NCBI GenBank assembly: GCA_037179385.1 | Contig: CM074179.1 | Coordinates: forward strand, 1,860,001-1,924,000 | Source: Holothuria scabra | Lineage: Eukaryota > Echinodermata > Holothuroidea > Aspidochirotida > Holothuriidae | Length of the DNA: 64,000 bases | Direction: 5' to 3' | In this document: positions 32,156 to 43,619 of the stretch, in pieces | Layout of the letters: each line of letters starts with the position of its first letter | Position numbering within the stretch: the first letter of the stretch is position 1 | The notes under the pieces: model-generated | What the model was told of the DNA's origin: nothing | Databases searched by the model: none | What the model saw: the letters and a program-made list of their open reading frames with translations, nothing else | Program-made: the position numbers and the translations under genes

Positions 32156-33192
32156 CCTTTATAAAACAAATCCCACACAATTCCTACAGGAATCAGCATG
32201 TGGGATTTATGTGGGTTTTGGGAATGTAGGAAAAATTCCCAATTAATTCCCACATGAATGGGGGAAAATTTCCCACATAAATTCCCACATGCTGGTCATC
32301 CCTTCCCATTCCAGGTTCTACCATTTTCTTGAATGGGGATTTTTCAATGTTCTCAGGTCTTCATTATTTTCCATTCATCATCCTCTGCAGGCATACTACT
32401 GTATACATGTGCAGTATACAGTCACAGTATAATGTTCCGTTCACCTTAAAGTTCTTGCCAAAATGGATACACGATTGTTTCTTCTTCAAAATATTTTGTA
32501 AAGGCATGTGCAAAATAGAAGTCCACTAGATGCAACTGGTTTGAAAGTTGATCAATGTCTTTGAAATTCGTCCAAGTTTGTTTGCAACACAATAACTGAT
32601 TCCTTTCACAGCACATCCCATTGCCTGCATGTGTTTTGAATAACAGTCCAATTGCTGAGACTTCACCTTATGGAAATATCTCAGTCCATGCAACAAAACA
32701 GCACTCAGACTTAGTCACTAACTTAAACAATATTCAGCACAAAGTCCACAGCCTCCACTCAAATTTACAACTGCACAGTGTGCATCCACTCTCACAGCTT
32801 GCATGCTAACTATTAACTGCTGACTGCTGTATACAACACAATGTTAAACTGGTACACTACTTGCACTTCTATACAGTGCAAGTATCTTACAAAGACTCCT
32901 TTGAAAAGGGCTTTGTTGTGACAGAGACTTTGAATAAGCCAATCACAATAGACTTCCTTCAAAGCTGTTCACTGCACAATCCACACAGCCATTTGTGCCT
33001 TCACATATGGGGATTTCAACTTTCCATATGGGAATTTCAGTTCTCATGTGGGAATTCAACTTTTTGATGTGGGAAATTCGTACAGGCTGCATATTATCCC
33101 AAATATTTCCTGTAGGAAGTTGCAAATTCCTATTAGGAAGTTTTCATTTTCCTACAGGAATTATGAGGGTTTTTTTTTTTTTTTTTTTATAA
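32156..33192. mobile_element. MITE-like element, about 1.04 kb
   Basis: The left end (TATAAAACAAATCCCACACAA then TTCCTACAGGAATC) is the imperfect inverse of the right end (TTCCTACAGGAATTATGAGGG, T-run, then TTTTATA). Both subterminal regions (32170-32300 and 32995-33150) are packed with short TCCCACAT / ATGTGGGAA words in both orientations. No coding. Superfamily not assigned; a TA at each border is the only hint of a target duplication. Confidence 0.6.
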
Positions 33193-36100
33193 GGGATGAT
33201 TGAAGTGCTAAATTCATTGCCTGAGTGAGTCTTCAAGGAACCTGGTATCATTCATAAGAATGACGGAATCTTAACCTTTATCCTGTACCAAAGAACTCTT
33301 CGAATTGTATGCTAAGAAAAGAGATTTTGTGTGCACATTTAGATTATCGGAGACAGTGAACTGAACCAATGTGAATTTCCAACACTCACTATTGTTAGTG
33401 TAAAGTAGGCCTACCGTCGAGCGATTTACCGACGTGTATTAAGATGATCAGAGCAAGAACCAAGATACAGAACACAAGTGTAAGGGTCGAATTAAATTAC
33501 TGTATAACGTTAATCATGAAAACTTGGGTAAATTACCAGTTTTGATGGTCGTAAGACAGTGTAGTGAAAATGTTGAAGCCTAAGCACTTAAAAACACCGA
33601 ATTACCATAGACCTCAGAATCACAGGCCTAGTGTATAACTGATAATCCCTTTCTAACCGTTTATTATTTAGGCATAGCGTTATCCTTGCACCTTAGCAAG
33701 TAAGTGCGTGTATACGTACAGCATCAATGATCGTTCCAAGGCAACCTCAAAAGTCAATGCACAACCAAAGTTACTAAATCACTACAGTAGCAACAAACAA
33801 ATAGGCCCCTAGGACTACAAGTACCCAGTTGTATGTTAGAAACAGGATGGTAATCTGTGTCATATACAAGTGTGGTGATTGAAAATGGAATAGGCTAGAC
33901 ATGTTCAGTGGGCCATAGTAAAGTAAGTGTTTGGGAGGGGGGGGGGGGGGTTCTAAAACCTGTGATAACATCACGGCCGTGTTGCATTGAATTTACCGTC
34001 ATGGCTCACCATTACGTCAAGTCCTGAATTGAGTCGTAATGTAATTTTTCAATGTTGTGTGTAAGTTCTTAACATTAGGTGCACACTAATGGATCAGTCT
34101 CTGTAAATTAATCCATGGAACTTTACCTACAGTATTGTACTTGGCACATTGGACATGCAAATAATGAAATGCTGATGAAAACATTGTTTGCTAGTTTGTG
34201 CCATAAGTTTTGCTGTCACTGTCACAGGTTCCGCCAACCAATCACGTGACGTCACGTCACCGAGGATATAACATTGCTGCCTAAATGCAAGGATAATATT
34301 TTATTTAAAAACAAAGGTCCCAATTTCCTTATCCCCACACTGTTAGATTTGCTGTGTCAGCATGCATTCATTTTTAAAAGGCGTTCTTAATGCACACAAT
34401 ACATTTCTCGGTGTATACTTTGTGGATCAAGGTTATTGACGCAAATTTCGGCATGTTTGGAAAAACGCACTAGTTGATTTTCCATTGCCAGTGTGTAAAA
34501 AATGTTAATGCATGCAGGTCAGTTATATTTTGCGCTTTAAAATGTAAAATGATTGTTGCAAGGCCATCTCAGTAGGCTTGCAGTCTACGGTTGTTAGCCA
34601 ATGTGTTGTCAAAGTTACTGTATCATGGTACCGTCACTGATTTTGGTCATCATCATAGATTTTAACCTTGGTCACATACCCTGTACGTCAAATCACTGAG
34701 TCGTCACAGATTTCAGACGATCCCATTTAAAGGATTAAATTGCCACAATGTGACCTTATAATATCAGATAGCTTAGCAATATTTATGTTTTGCTTTCTAC
34801 TTCATATTTCAGTCTTTTTGATAGAAGGGCTAGAAAGGCATGATGTGATGGCAACCTCAGATGAGAATCAAGTAAGGACTCGTCTGGTAAGGTTTTTTTT
34901 AAGGTCGGTGCAAAATAGCAAATTACCAAGGAGTCTATTCTCCTTCACTGACCATTTCCATAAACTGTTATACTTCTAGAAGTGGTGGCAGTGTGTCCTG
35001 TAGCTGAGGGGATGTTTTTTCACTTGGTGTTGTTGATAGTATGACTCCGCTTTCACTGCTGTGATGAAACAATCCATTTATGAACGTAAATGTAATAACT
35101 TTGCCAATGATGCTGCAGGAGTCTGGTTTCGAGCAACAAACAGCTACCAAAGACTCTCTTTGCCTTTGGGCTAGTCTGTTTCAATTTGCAGGGTGCAGAT
35201 TGCTTGAGAATTGGCTGAAAATTACAACAACAGTCACATGCAACCTTATTGTAAAAAATTTTAGGCTAAAAAGTCTGGGGGTCATATAACAGACTTGCTA
35301 ATGTGGGTCAAGGTCGGTTTCAATATGCTCGATTAACTTGGATTCTCGGCCATTCAAATTGCTAAGTCAAAAACACTGCCAAATTATATTCAGTGTTTAT
35401 TTTTTACTGCTATTTCTTTTGTTGAGTACATTGCCAATACAGAAACCGTCACTGCAATAAATTTGTGTTCATGATTATAAGTTGCAATGTTTGATTGAAT
35501 GATGTAATAGCATCCAAGTATGATGTTTCAGCAAGGTCCTGATATCTCGGTGGTCAATGAGGTCTTTTAAATAATAGATAATTATAGTTTTGGTTGAAGA
35601 TCAAAGGGGAGGGGGGCATCTCTCTCTTTAGACCCCTTAAAGGAAAGTTGTAGGTTCTGGCAGTGAAATTGCAGTTACGCAGGAATTTGGATTCTAAATT
35701 ATTCACAACTTGATGTGTACAGAAAGTGAACAAAGATGAGGTTCAAGCATTTACTTCACTTTTATTCTTGTCTTCATTTTTTTCAGGATCCACAGACACA
35801 GAACCAAAGCTGACACAGTCCGAACAACAACTGTTGAGTTATGGGGATAGTCATCTGCAATGCCATTTGTCTCCTGTAATCTGCATCATATGTCAAACAG
35901 ATGCAACAACAGTGCTTACTCGAGTACTTGCAGTAAAGCTGAAAAAAATCAGTGTTTGCCAAAAACTTGCTTGTGTACCCATATTTGCTTGAGCTGACTT
36001 TCCCAGCTGCAAAGACAGGCCTTGATAATGCTGCGATAGGTTAGGTAAATGAAATGAAGGCATTCCTGGATGTGATTCTGTATTGTATTTCTGTATTTCT

Positions 36101-38419
36101 ATCTCTTAGCTCAAACCACAAGGTGAGGGTAGAAATTATGTTATACTGTAGATGACAAACTGTCTGTCTCACTTTTTGAAAGGTTTCAGCCTCTGTAATT
36201 GCCTAGTGATTTTTCTGAAATTTGGTGTGCATGTGCCATTTTCGGATGGCAACAGATTTCCTTCCTAGCAATATGATAGACCAAAGAGAATTGGTACTGT
36301 TTGGCCATGTTGATAATTTTTCATGGGATATTAGCCACAAGTCTGCATGAAGCAAGTTCCCAATGAAGGCATTTTATGTATATAGTCGTATCCTACTAGT
36401 TGCCTGTGTCCATGAGTTCACAGTCAGCGATTTTTTTATTCAACGCTTCTGTAGAAAGTACTATTTAAATGGAATGTATTAATACAGGAGGAATATTTTA
36501 GTGTGTCAGAAAACACACTTTTTCTTGTTAATCATTTGCATTGGTGGACTAAATATCAAAGAGCTGTGGTGCACATTGCTTGACCCCCAGTCACTCATGG
36601 AATATTTGTTAATTTAACTAATATGACAAACCAAGTTGCAGGTGTTCTACTGTTGTTGTTCATCCTCTTCCTTGATGAATGAATCCAGATTCCAGACATA
36701 ATCAGTGTATTTGTATCTATTGCCCAATCTCCTCGGTGGTGGCACAAGGATATGAAAAGTGTTTGGGGGCAAAGGAGAATGTTTGGAGCATAAAATTTTC
36801 CATGCAGAAACTGAGCGAAAAGGGCTAGATCTGCAGAACAGGTAAAGTGCCTGTTTCAGGTCCCTGTTGGGTACAGAGTCCAAAGGCCTTGGAAGCCCAG
36901 ACCCAAAGTCCCCTTAAAATTCTTCACCTGTAAAAGTTTTCAAGTGTGCCAATGAATTAATACGTCTGTGCAAATGTGCCCCCCCCCCCTTAAATATTTT
37001 GCCCCTGGAAAGGTTTAAGCCCACTTTCAATGCCTATTCTGGCTATGGACCTGTTGGAGGCTTAGGTTTTAGCACATCTCGAGTGAAAATTGAAGTTTCA
37101 GGTAAGGGGTATTTAGTTTGGGAAATGATTGGGGGACAGATGTTTTAATTTGGGGGAGGGGCATCACTGCCCATGCCTCCGGGCACGTCAATCCTTTTTT
37201 TTTCTTTTTTTTTTTTTTTGGCCTTGACCCGTAACCCCTATATACAGTATTGATTAATTTGATGAAGGGTAGCAGTATTGTTTGTTGATTCATTTACTTC
37301 CATAAACATGAATTGTTGCACCATTCTGGTATATAAAGGAAGCTGAAGTAGAGGGGCACGAGGTTTGAGTAGTTGCTTACCTGGGTGGGGCCTAAGGGAA
37401 GGGTTTCCCTGTACACTTTGAAAATATTTGCTTTTGGAAGTGGTCTGGAGCAAAGATATATTATGGTACTTCATATATCACACATTTTGAAGCACATATA
37501 AATTACACATGTCAGCGAAAGGTGTCTCCACCCCTTCCCTGAATCTGCCACTGCCATGTGATATCCAAATAAAACAACTCAGCTTGAGAACTTAAGAATA
37601 ACCAGGCAAGCCCAGCTAGTATCTACTACGGTCAACCCAAGGAGTTTTACCCTTTGTTATTATTCGCTATGGATCCCCACGGGGTTGGGGTGGTGTCTGG
37701 TGGTTAAGGTCAAGATGGCTGAGTGAGCAACTTGCCACTAAATAACACAAAGGCAGAATGCACAACTGAGCTTGTCATACACAGATATGATGGTTTATCT
37801 GCGTTTAAAACTGCATTAGTGTTGTCTATAGATCATTTGGACGGCGCCCTCTACTTCAATTATCCTCTTATATCTTTGTCCCTTTGTCCCAGATGACCGA
37901 CAGATCTGTTGGAAAAAAGTATGCAAATGTTATGAAGAGGACTATCTTGATGATCCCATATCTGCAAAACCCAATTTTGAGTCTTCTCTGAACACAGGAG
38001 AAATTGTTTCGTTTTGTACACAAGTACAAGGTTAATGTGTCGGCCATTTTGTCTCATTAATCATTAATGTGCAACTTTTGAACGTGGGAATCATTCTTTT
38101 CACTAAATTTGATCAATTTTCTCCCAATTGGTATCACTTTTGCGTAGTCCCCTTGATGTTGGTTGTGGAGTTTGTTTAAATGTGGGAATAATGAGGTTAC
38201 CCTTTGTCACAGCTGCCTCCAGGGGCACCTTGGGCAAGGTGTACCTGTATATTTGCCGTGTGCTTTTTCAGTGTTGTTGCCTTCGGGCGTGTTGTTGCCT
38301 ATGGGGCGGTGTTGCTTCCGGGCGTGCGGTGGCCAAGTTAAGGTAATTTGTTCATAGCCTAGCCTATTACAGTATAACAGTTCAAGTTCATTTTTCATTG
38401 TTTTTATAAAGCTTAATTA
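33193..38419. other. Mostly non-coding stretch
   Basis: No transposon protein or host domain was recognised. Notable items: G12-type run at about 33938-33950; a CCAAT/E-box/CRE cluster at 34238-34260; a possible small exon ending at 34872 (LERHDVMATSDENQ|GTAAGG) and an acceptor TTTTTTTCAG at about 35787, whose phases do not match; C9 run at about 36980; T-rich run at 37194-37219. Confidence 0.45.
34238..34260. promoter_or_regulatory. CCAAT + E-box + CRE composite site
   Basis: CCAAT (34238-34242) is immediately followed by CACGTG (34243-34248), overlapping a perfect TGACGTCA (34247-34254) and a further CGTCAC. This is a strong bZIP/bHLH binding cluster of the kind found in TATA-less or housekeeping promoters. 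No gene start was established next to it. Confidence 0.5.
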
Positions 38420-39481
38420 TGCTGGCATTACGCTAGGCCACGATTTTTAAAAAGCGTGGAGCTTCACGGTCTATTAATGACTTTTTTCCCTTTTTCCACT
38501 GTTTCAGACGCTTTCCAACGTCTGCGTCTGCAACGAATTTCACTACGTTCCCTCAGGTCCAGGTCAATCAAGTTCTGTTTAGATCTCCTAAGATTTATAT
38601 ACACGATTTGACTAACGTTACTACGATTGGATCGCGATTGGGGTACAAAAAGGAGGCCGGGGCCACTTAGTTCCAGAAATAAAAAAAATTAAGAAGCATC
38701 CTTCCAAGAGATGAAGATATTGGATTGGCAATACTGGTGCATGCTTATATTGTCGCTAAAAAAGAAGGCAACAGCAACAACATGAGGCAGAACATGGAAG
38801 AGAAACAAAGGTTGAAGAGGCCACGGAGAAGACCTAGGAGGTGGTTGATGAAGTGAGAAACCTTGTCTTTTTCGCGGCATTTTGTAGAATTAAACCTGGG
38901 TCCAACAAAACAAGACAAATAAAAGCCACGCTGTAGCTGATCTCAAAAGTCAATTTATAAAGCGGTGAAATGGCAATAAATCCTCGAGAGTGTGGGCGCC
39001 CTTTCATGCGCAAAATCGGAATTGTGCGGGGACCTAACAGAACGTGTCAGATCGTGGAAGCCAAACGCGGCGACCGTAGTAGATCGTACCAGAGGGTGAA
39101 TAAATTACTCGCGCTCCTCAAAGCATCTTGACGAATCGAAGTAGAGCGTGTTCCTCACGTGGTGGATCGTAGTGAAACTTGAAGGAATCGTGTTTCAAGA
39201 TCCAGCAAGATCCCCTGCGATTGTGCACCAAGGTCTGTTTCGCTCTGTCACGCTCAGTTCAGCTGTACTCGATTCCCACCTTTTTCACACGCTTTCACGG
39301 TTGGTCTCAAATCGGGATAATCGTGGCAAAATTTTTGACAGTCAAAATTTTGTCACGATCGTCACGATTCCACCACGTTCCCTCAAGACCACCGGGAGTC
39401 TGTGACAGTGACCCGCACCCTCATCCCGGTTCTCTTAAATTGTGGAAATCGTGGCGAAAGTGTGCTAGTGTAATGCCAGCA
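38420..39481. mobile_element. Harbinger-type MITE, 1.06 kb
   Basis: Terminal inverted repeats TGCTGGCATTACGCTAG (38420-38436) and, on minus, TGCTGGCATTACACTAG (39481-39465) match at 16 of 17 positions. The flanks are TTA on both sides (38417-38419 and 39482-39484), a 3-bp target duplication of the PIF/Harbinger type. The interior is rich in CACGATT / AATCGTG words and the palindrome AAAATTTTGACAGTCAAAATTTTG. No transposase is present. Confidence 0.75.
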
Positions 39482-40985
39482 TTAAAAACATTTTCTGAAG
39501 TATTCAACATTCAAGTTGTTCATACTTACTAAACATTGTGTGTTATTCGGAAACCCTATTACATGTACATAACGCTTACAAAGCTACTTAAGCTACGAGT
39601 CTGTACTGCACTATGGCCTTACGGAACATAATTAAACATTAACGTCCAGGGCCGCAGGTAATTGAAAAAAGGAAATATTTAATTTCGCTTGTAAATCATT
39701 GTAATATTATGGTTCTTTTAAGGCCGTTTCAAACGACGCGTTATTTATTTCTGTTTCCTATACCGTGTGTATGGCACTGTGATAATAATGCTACAGTAGC
39801 AGTCTGTTTTCATCATGCTCAGAGGATTTTCTGAAATAATTCAAAATTCATGCTTTTTGTTTAATTGGCCATATGCGTCCACATTGCATTGCCTTAGCCT
39901 ACATGCCTACAACTACGGGCATAGGCCTACTTGTGACAACATTAACATCCGGGCCGCGGTGAATTAAAATGATGCAGAAATGCTTTTGCATAAAGATAAT
40001 ATTTATACTTTTGAGATCAAACTTTATTATTCATTTCAAGGCTTTTAAATTAATATACCTGTCCCAATTGCTGGTGATAACAAACTTTTACGAGGTTTGT
40101 GCGGGTTTTGCAAAGTGTGGGCGGTTTTGAAGGAAAAATTGGCTGTCATTTCTGTTTTGCAATGAACATAAACAGTTCACATCTCTTGTACTGTGATAGC
40201 CTACATGTTTTATTTGCGAGAGAAAAAGCACATCGCAAAACATGTATCTTACAGTCTGGTCCCTTGCCCAGTCAAGGTAACATGTGTTACTTCATGTAAA
40301 TACAAGAAATAAAATGATTGATACGCATTTTAAAAGCTCTCTACTTGAAAATATGCAGTTTGGAAAGAAACTGGCAATGACCAGCAGTATGAAGGAATAA
40401 AGGTGAAAGTATAAAATGAACTTTACAGAAAATGATGGAATTGTTTTAAACTTTTGACATCCACAAATCACTTAAATGTACAGTAGGCTACTAATCAAAG
40501 GAAACTATCACTATATTAGTGGATGGAAAAATTTACGTCTTGGACATTACAAGTGGTTGTTTTGTTTAGCACCCTTTTGGCTAAAAATTAAATGTCCACA
40601 CGTGTTAGATCTGAGAAAATTACAAAGATGCTGTTTGTCTTATGTTTTATGGCTTTAACTCGAAAATCTATTTAAAGGTTAAAATTTTAATTTTGATTGT
40701 CCTTTGTTTGCAACGCGCCTGTTTTGATGAAGGTCTAAAAAGAAAAAAAAAAGGTCCGCCAACAAAACAACACCGTCAACCATAATACCATCTCTTGGAA
40801 ATATGGATCACATCTCCTTCAACATGGGGTGATGACACTTGTGCCCTCTTCCGTGTCACAGATGACCGTCGTCTTGACTTAAAATGAATACGGTGTAACT
40901 GGTTTAAATTTGTACTCATCTGTTATCTTCTCATCAATAAACCAAAACATCATAACAACACATGGACAATAACGGATGTTCTCAA
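39482..40985. other. No recognisable gene
   Basis: AT-rich; frames of 66 codons or fewer with no motif. Two CCGGGCCGCGGT / CCAGGGCCGCAGGT-like words at 39647 and 39947 suggest a diverged local repeat. Confidence 0.4.
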
Positions 40986-40987
40986 CT

Positions 40988-41220
40988 GTCCGCGGCGGTA
41001 GCCTAGTTGGTTATTTAGCTTTGCATGCGAAAGGTCTCGGGTTCAAACCCAGGCTGGGTCTTACCAACGACTTAAAAAATGGAACCTTTTGCCGTTGTGC
41101 GAAATGCTCCACATAACCAATGGAGTAAGGGAAAAGAAGCCAGTAAGCCACAGCTGGAAAAAAGGTCGTGGCTTTGGTTGAAAAATGGGCCGTTAAACGC
41201 CATCTAACTTAACCCAACTG
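40988..41220 (+). mobile_element. tRNA-derived SINE
   Basis: The head is tRNA-like: A box TAGCCTAGTTGG (40999-41010) and B box GGGTTCAAACCC (41039-41050) at the 30-bp spacing of a pol III promoter. A tRNA-unrelated body of about 150 bp follows, ending near GGGCCGTTAAACGCCATC. No CCA or clean cloverleaf is present, so it is a SINE and not a tRNA gene. Target duplications were not found. The partner LINE is unknown. Confidence 0.8.
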
Positions 41221-41287
41221 TCCAAAAGAGTATCTAATGATTGATTTGTTCAGCCAACAGTTAGCAATAAAAATCCCTCATACATAC

Positions 41288-41468
41288 CTGGTGCGCTTCG
41301 GTTCTTACACGTTTTTCTGACGGAGTAACGTGCCTGTTCCATTTACTGTTCCAACCGTCAAAGGCAACAAGGTAACCTTTATCTTGCACTTGCAGTACAT
41401 GGCTTAGCGCCCAGTGGCCAACGTCATCAACACTTTCCACACTTTTGCCAACTTCAAACTGATGCATT
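41288..41468 (-). CDS. Possible exon encoding a Tudor-like domain
   Basis: On minus the segment opens after CATCTTTACAG (acceptor) at 41468 and closes at CACCAG|GTATGT (41288/41287), both good splice sites. It encodes FEVGKSVESVDDVGHWALSH followed by VLQVQDKGYLVAFDGWNSKW and NRHV. The pattern 'VG..vEa.D..G.W..a.V..v...y.V.FDGW...w' fits Tudor/MBT-like chromatin-reader folds. It lies in the same orientation as the unrecognised coding remnant at 42.2-43.6 kb and may belong to it. No stop inside. The domain call is from pattern only. Confidence 0.45.
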
Positions 41469-41471
41469 CTG

Positions 41472-42240
41472 TAAAGATGCAGTACAATAAAAGTTTGAAG
41501 TTACCAAGGGTAGTGCAAAGGATTACGACACACTATATTAAAGAAACTATTATACGCTATTTTGAAGAGAAGTGCAGGGTTATGAAATTTGCTATTTTGA
41601 CCAAGTGAGAGTGAAAATCGTGAGTGAATATTAAAGACGAGAGGGTTACTAGTTTTCAACAGGCAAGGCAAATTCCTTGTGTCCATTTTTTATCCGGGAA
41701 GGGTTGGATTAAGTAGTGCTTACAATTTTCTTTGAATAAATGTCACATGATTTTGCTTAAAAGACAACACCAAATGACTGCTGACTATATTTTTTCATGG
41801 TGGAGGTCTCTATCTGGTAAACTGATGTCCAAGACGTAAATCTTTTCCATCGATGAATTCAATGATCCTCTTCTATGATTAGTAGCCTACCGCACATTTA
41901 AGTTTAAGATCGCTTTCTCTTTGGGACTTCAATAGGTACATGTTAATGTTGACAAAATGTCGAGGGGTGAGCCTTTTTTTAATTTATAACGAGATATACT
42001 GAAGTGTTCGACTTCTGCAGTTTCCCAAAAACACTCTCTCCCAACTAAATACACGTAAACAGTTACAATAAGTCACTGGTTCCTCGTATTGGCTTGATTG
42101 ACTCGCTGTCATTTTCTTGTGATGTTTGGGAATGAAGTTCTCGTGTGCGTATGTACTTCTGTCGAGCTATTTTTGTGTAATCAGATTTTGCTGTTGCCGA
42201 TAGCAGCTTCCATTTCAGGGCAACGCTTCTCTAAAAGTCC
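41472..42240. other. No recognisable gene
   Basis: AT-rich. It may be intronic if the Tudor-like exon and the coding remnant at 42.2-43.6 kb are one gene. Confidence 0.35.
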
Positions 42241-43583
42241 CTACACTTGGAGATTTTTAATTTTTTTTAGCTCCATATAACCTTTTCCTCGGCGTTTTGG
42301 TGGGGGCCTCCACCTTCTTTTCTTCACAATTTGCCCAAGATTCCTCTTTTTTTGTTTGGTGACAGGATGAATGTCGCGTCCGCTTCTTTTTTCTTTTCCA
42401 ACAAAGTGAGCCGAGATGATGCAGGCAGAGAATTGTTTGTAATTGTGGAGGAATAAAAGAAACGATTGGGGATCTGTTTTTGGATCTTCTAAGTACCTTT
42501 TGCAGAACTGCACATCGACAAGATGTCATCCCCTCTGTAGAGCCGTCAAAATGACCATCCCCTCTGTATAGCCGTCAAAATGATGTTCCAGGGTTTTGGA
42601 GAATCGCACTGCGATTGCTGCGTCAGAACATACATTTCAGCAACATTTCCACGACTCGGCAGTTTCATCTTTGAAGCGTCAATAACGCGTGCGTTTTTTG
42701 ATAACGCGGTAATGAGTTCTTCTTTGATTCTGCACCCCGAGTCTTTTAATACAGCCGCAGGAATTCGTCCAACCAAAATTAGGTTATATTAAGGTTTTGG
42801 GCCAAGCTTCGTTTTCATTGGCTTTTAATTTCAAATCTCTTTTGTGAGAAATCAAGTTTCCTACCCACTCTTGAAACTGTCTCCCGCTTGAAAATTTTTC
42901 GGGATCTGGACTTGTGGCAAAGTCATTAAGCCTCTGTTGAAGAACCCTCTGGCGATGAAAAATATGGAGAAGAGGGGGTCTACCGTTTTGCGGGCCCGGA
43001 CCACTTTGTATATGTTGATAAAAATAGCAACTGTCGTCATGGTGCGTGAATAAACCACCTTCGATTGAGAACCTCATCATTGAAGGAAAAGGTAAAGACC
43101 TCAACACCACGTGGTATACATCTATCAATTTTATCATCTACGGGGTTAACTTTTCACCCCCATAGCGAACGACAAACAGCTTATGAAATATGTAAACATC
43201 ATCAGTTAACCTGCAAATTTTACTTTCCCTGAATCCCTTTGTTAAATCCGTCCCTAGCTTTGAACTTGACGGGCATGCTGGTGTAGGTACCCCAGGTGGG
43301 TCTGAAGCTCGCAGGGTGAATACTGCGCTACTCAAATGGCAGACTTACGTTGATACTAATCTCGGGGTCCCACCCTAGTTTTTTTCTGAATAAATTTTTT
43401 AATTTTGAACTTGATATGCTCAGAAGCAACGCCTTTCAGACACCGTTCACAAGGCAGGAGAATTGCATGAACATCACGTGTACTAAATGTTATGTTTTCC
43501 CTCAACACCCCATGAGGGCTTACTTCTACCCTGTCTGCCTTGAGTACTTTGCGATCTATCAAATTTTCCTTTAATTGATGCAT
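42241..43583 (-). pseudogene. Unrecognised decayed protein, divergent from the Kolobok-like gene
   Basis: On minus, successive frames give coherent non-repetitive protein: HQLKENLIDRKVLKADRVEV (from about 43583), GFRESKICRLTDDVYIFHKL (to 43140), then after a one-base loss in an A-run GVEVFTFPSMMRFSIEGGLF, HHDDSCYFYQHIQSGPGPQN, EKFSSGRQFQEWVGNLISHK (to 42784), then in another frame VGRIPAAVLKDSGCRIKEEL and ASKMKLPSRGNVAEMYVLTQ (to 42546). A basic segment follows to 42241. The frame changes occur at short homopolymers. I do not recognise a domain. It lies head-to-head with the transposase relic starting near 43620, so it may be a second transposon gene, or a host gene exon set. Confidence 0.5.
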
Positions 43584-43619
43584 CTCAAAAGATTTGAGCC
43601 TTCTTGCTGTAGATTTCAG

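Noticed and set aside
34740..35992. Two candidate exons (ending 34872; starting 35787) of a host gene
   Set aside because: Splice signals are good individually, but reading phases do not match and no domain is recognised.
40988..41060. A tRNA gene
   Set aside because: A and B boxes are present, but acceptor and anticodon stems do not close well and a 150-bp tRNA-unrelated body follows, so it is a SINE.
42241..42529. A THAP domain at the end of the minus-strand remnant
   Set aside because: The segment FSACIISAHFVGKEKR is reminiscent, but the C2CH spacing is not met and the orientation is opposite to the transposase.
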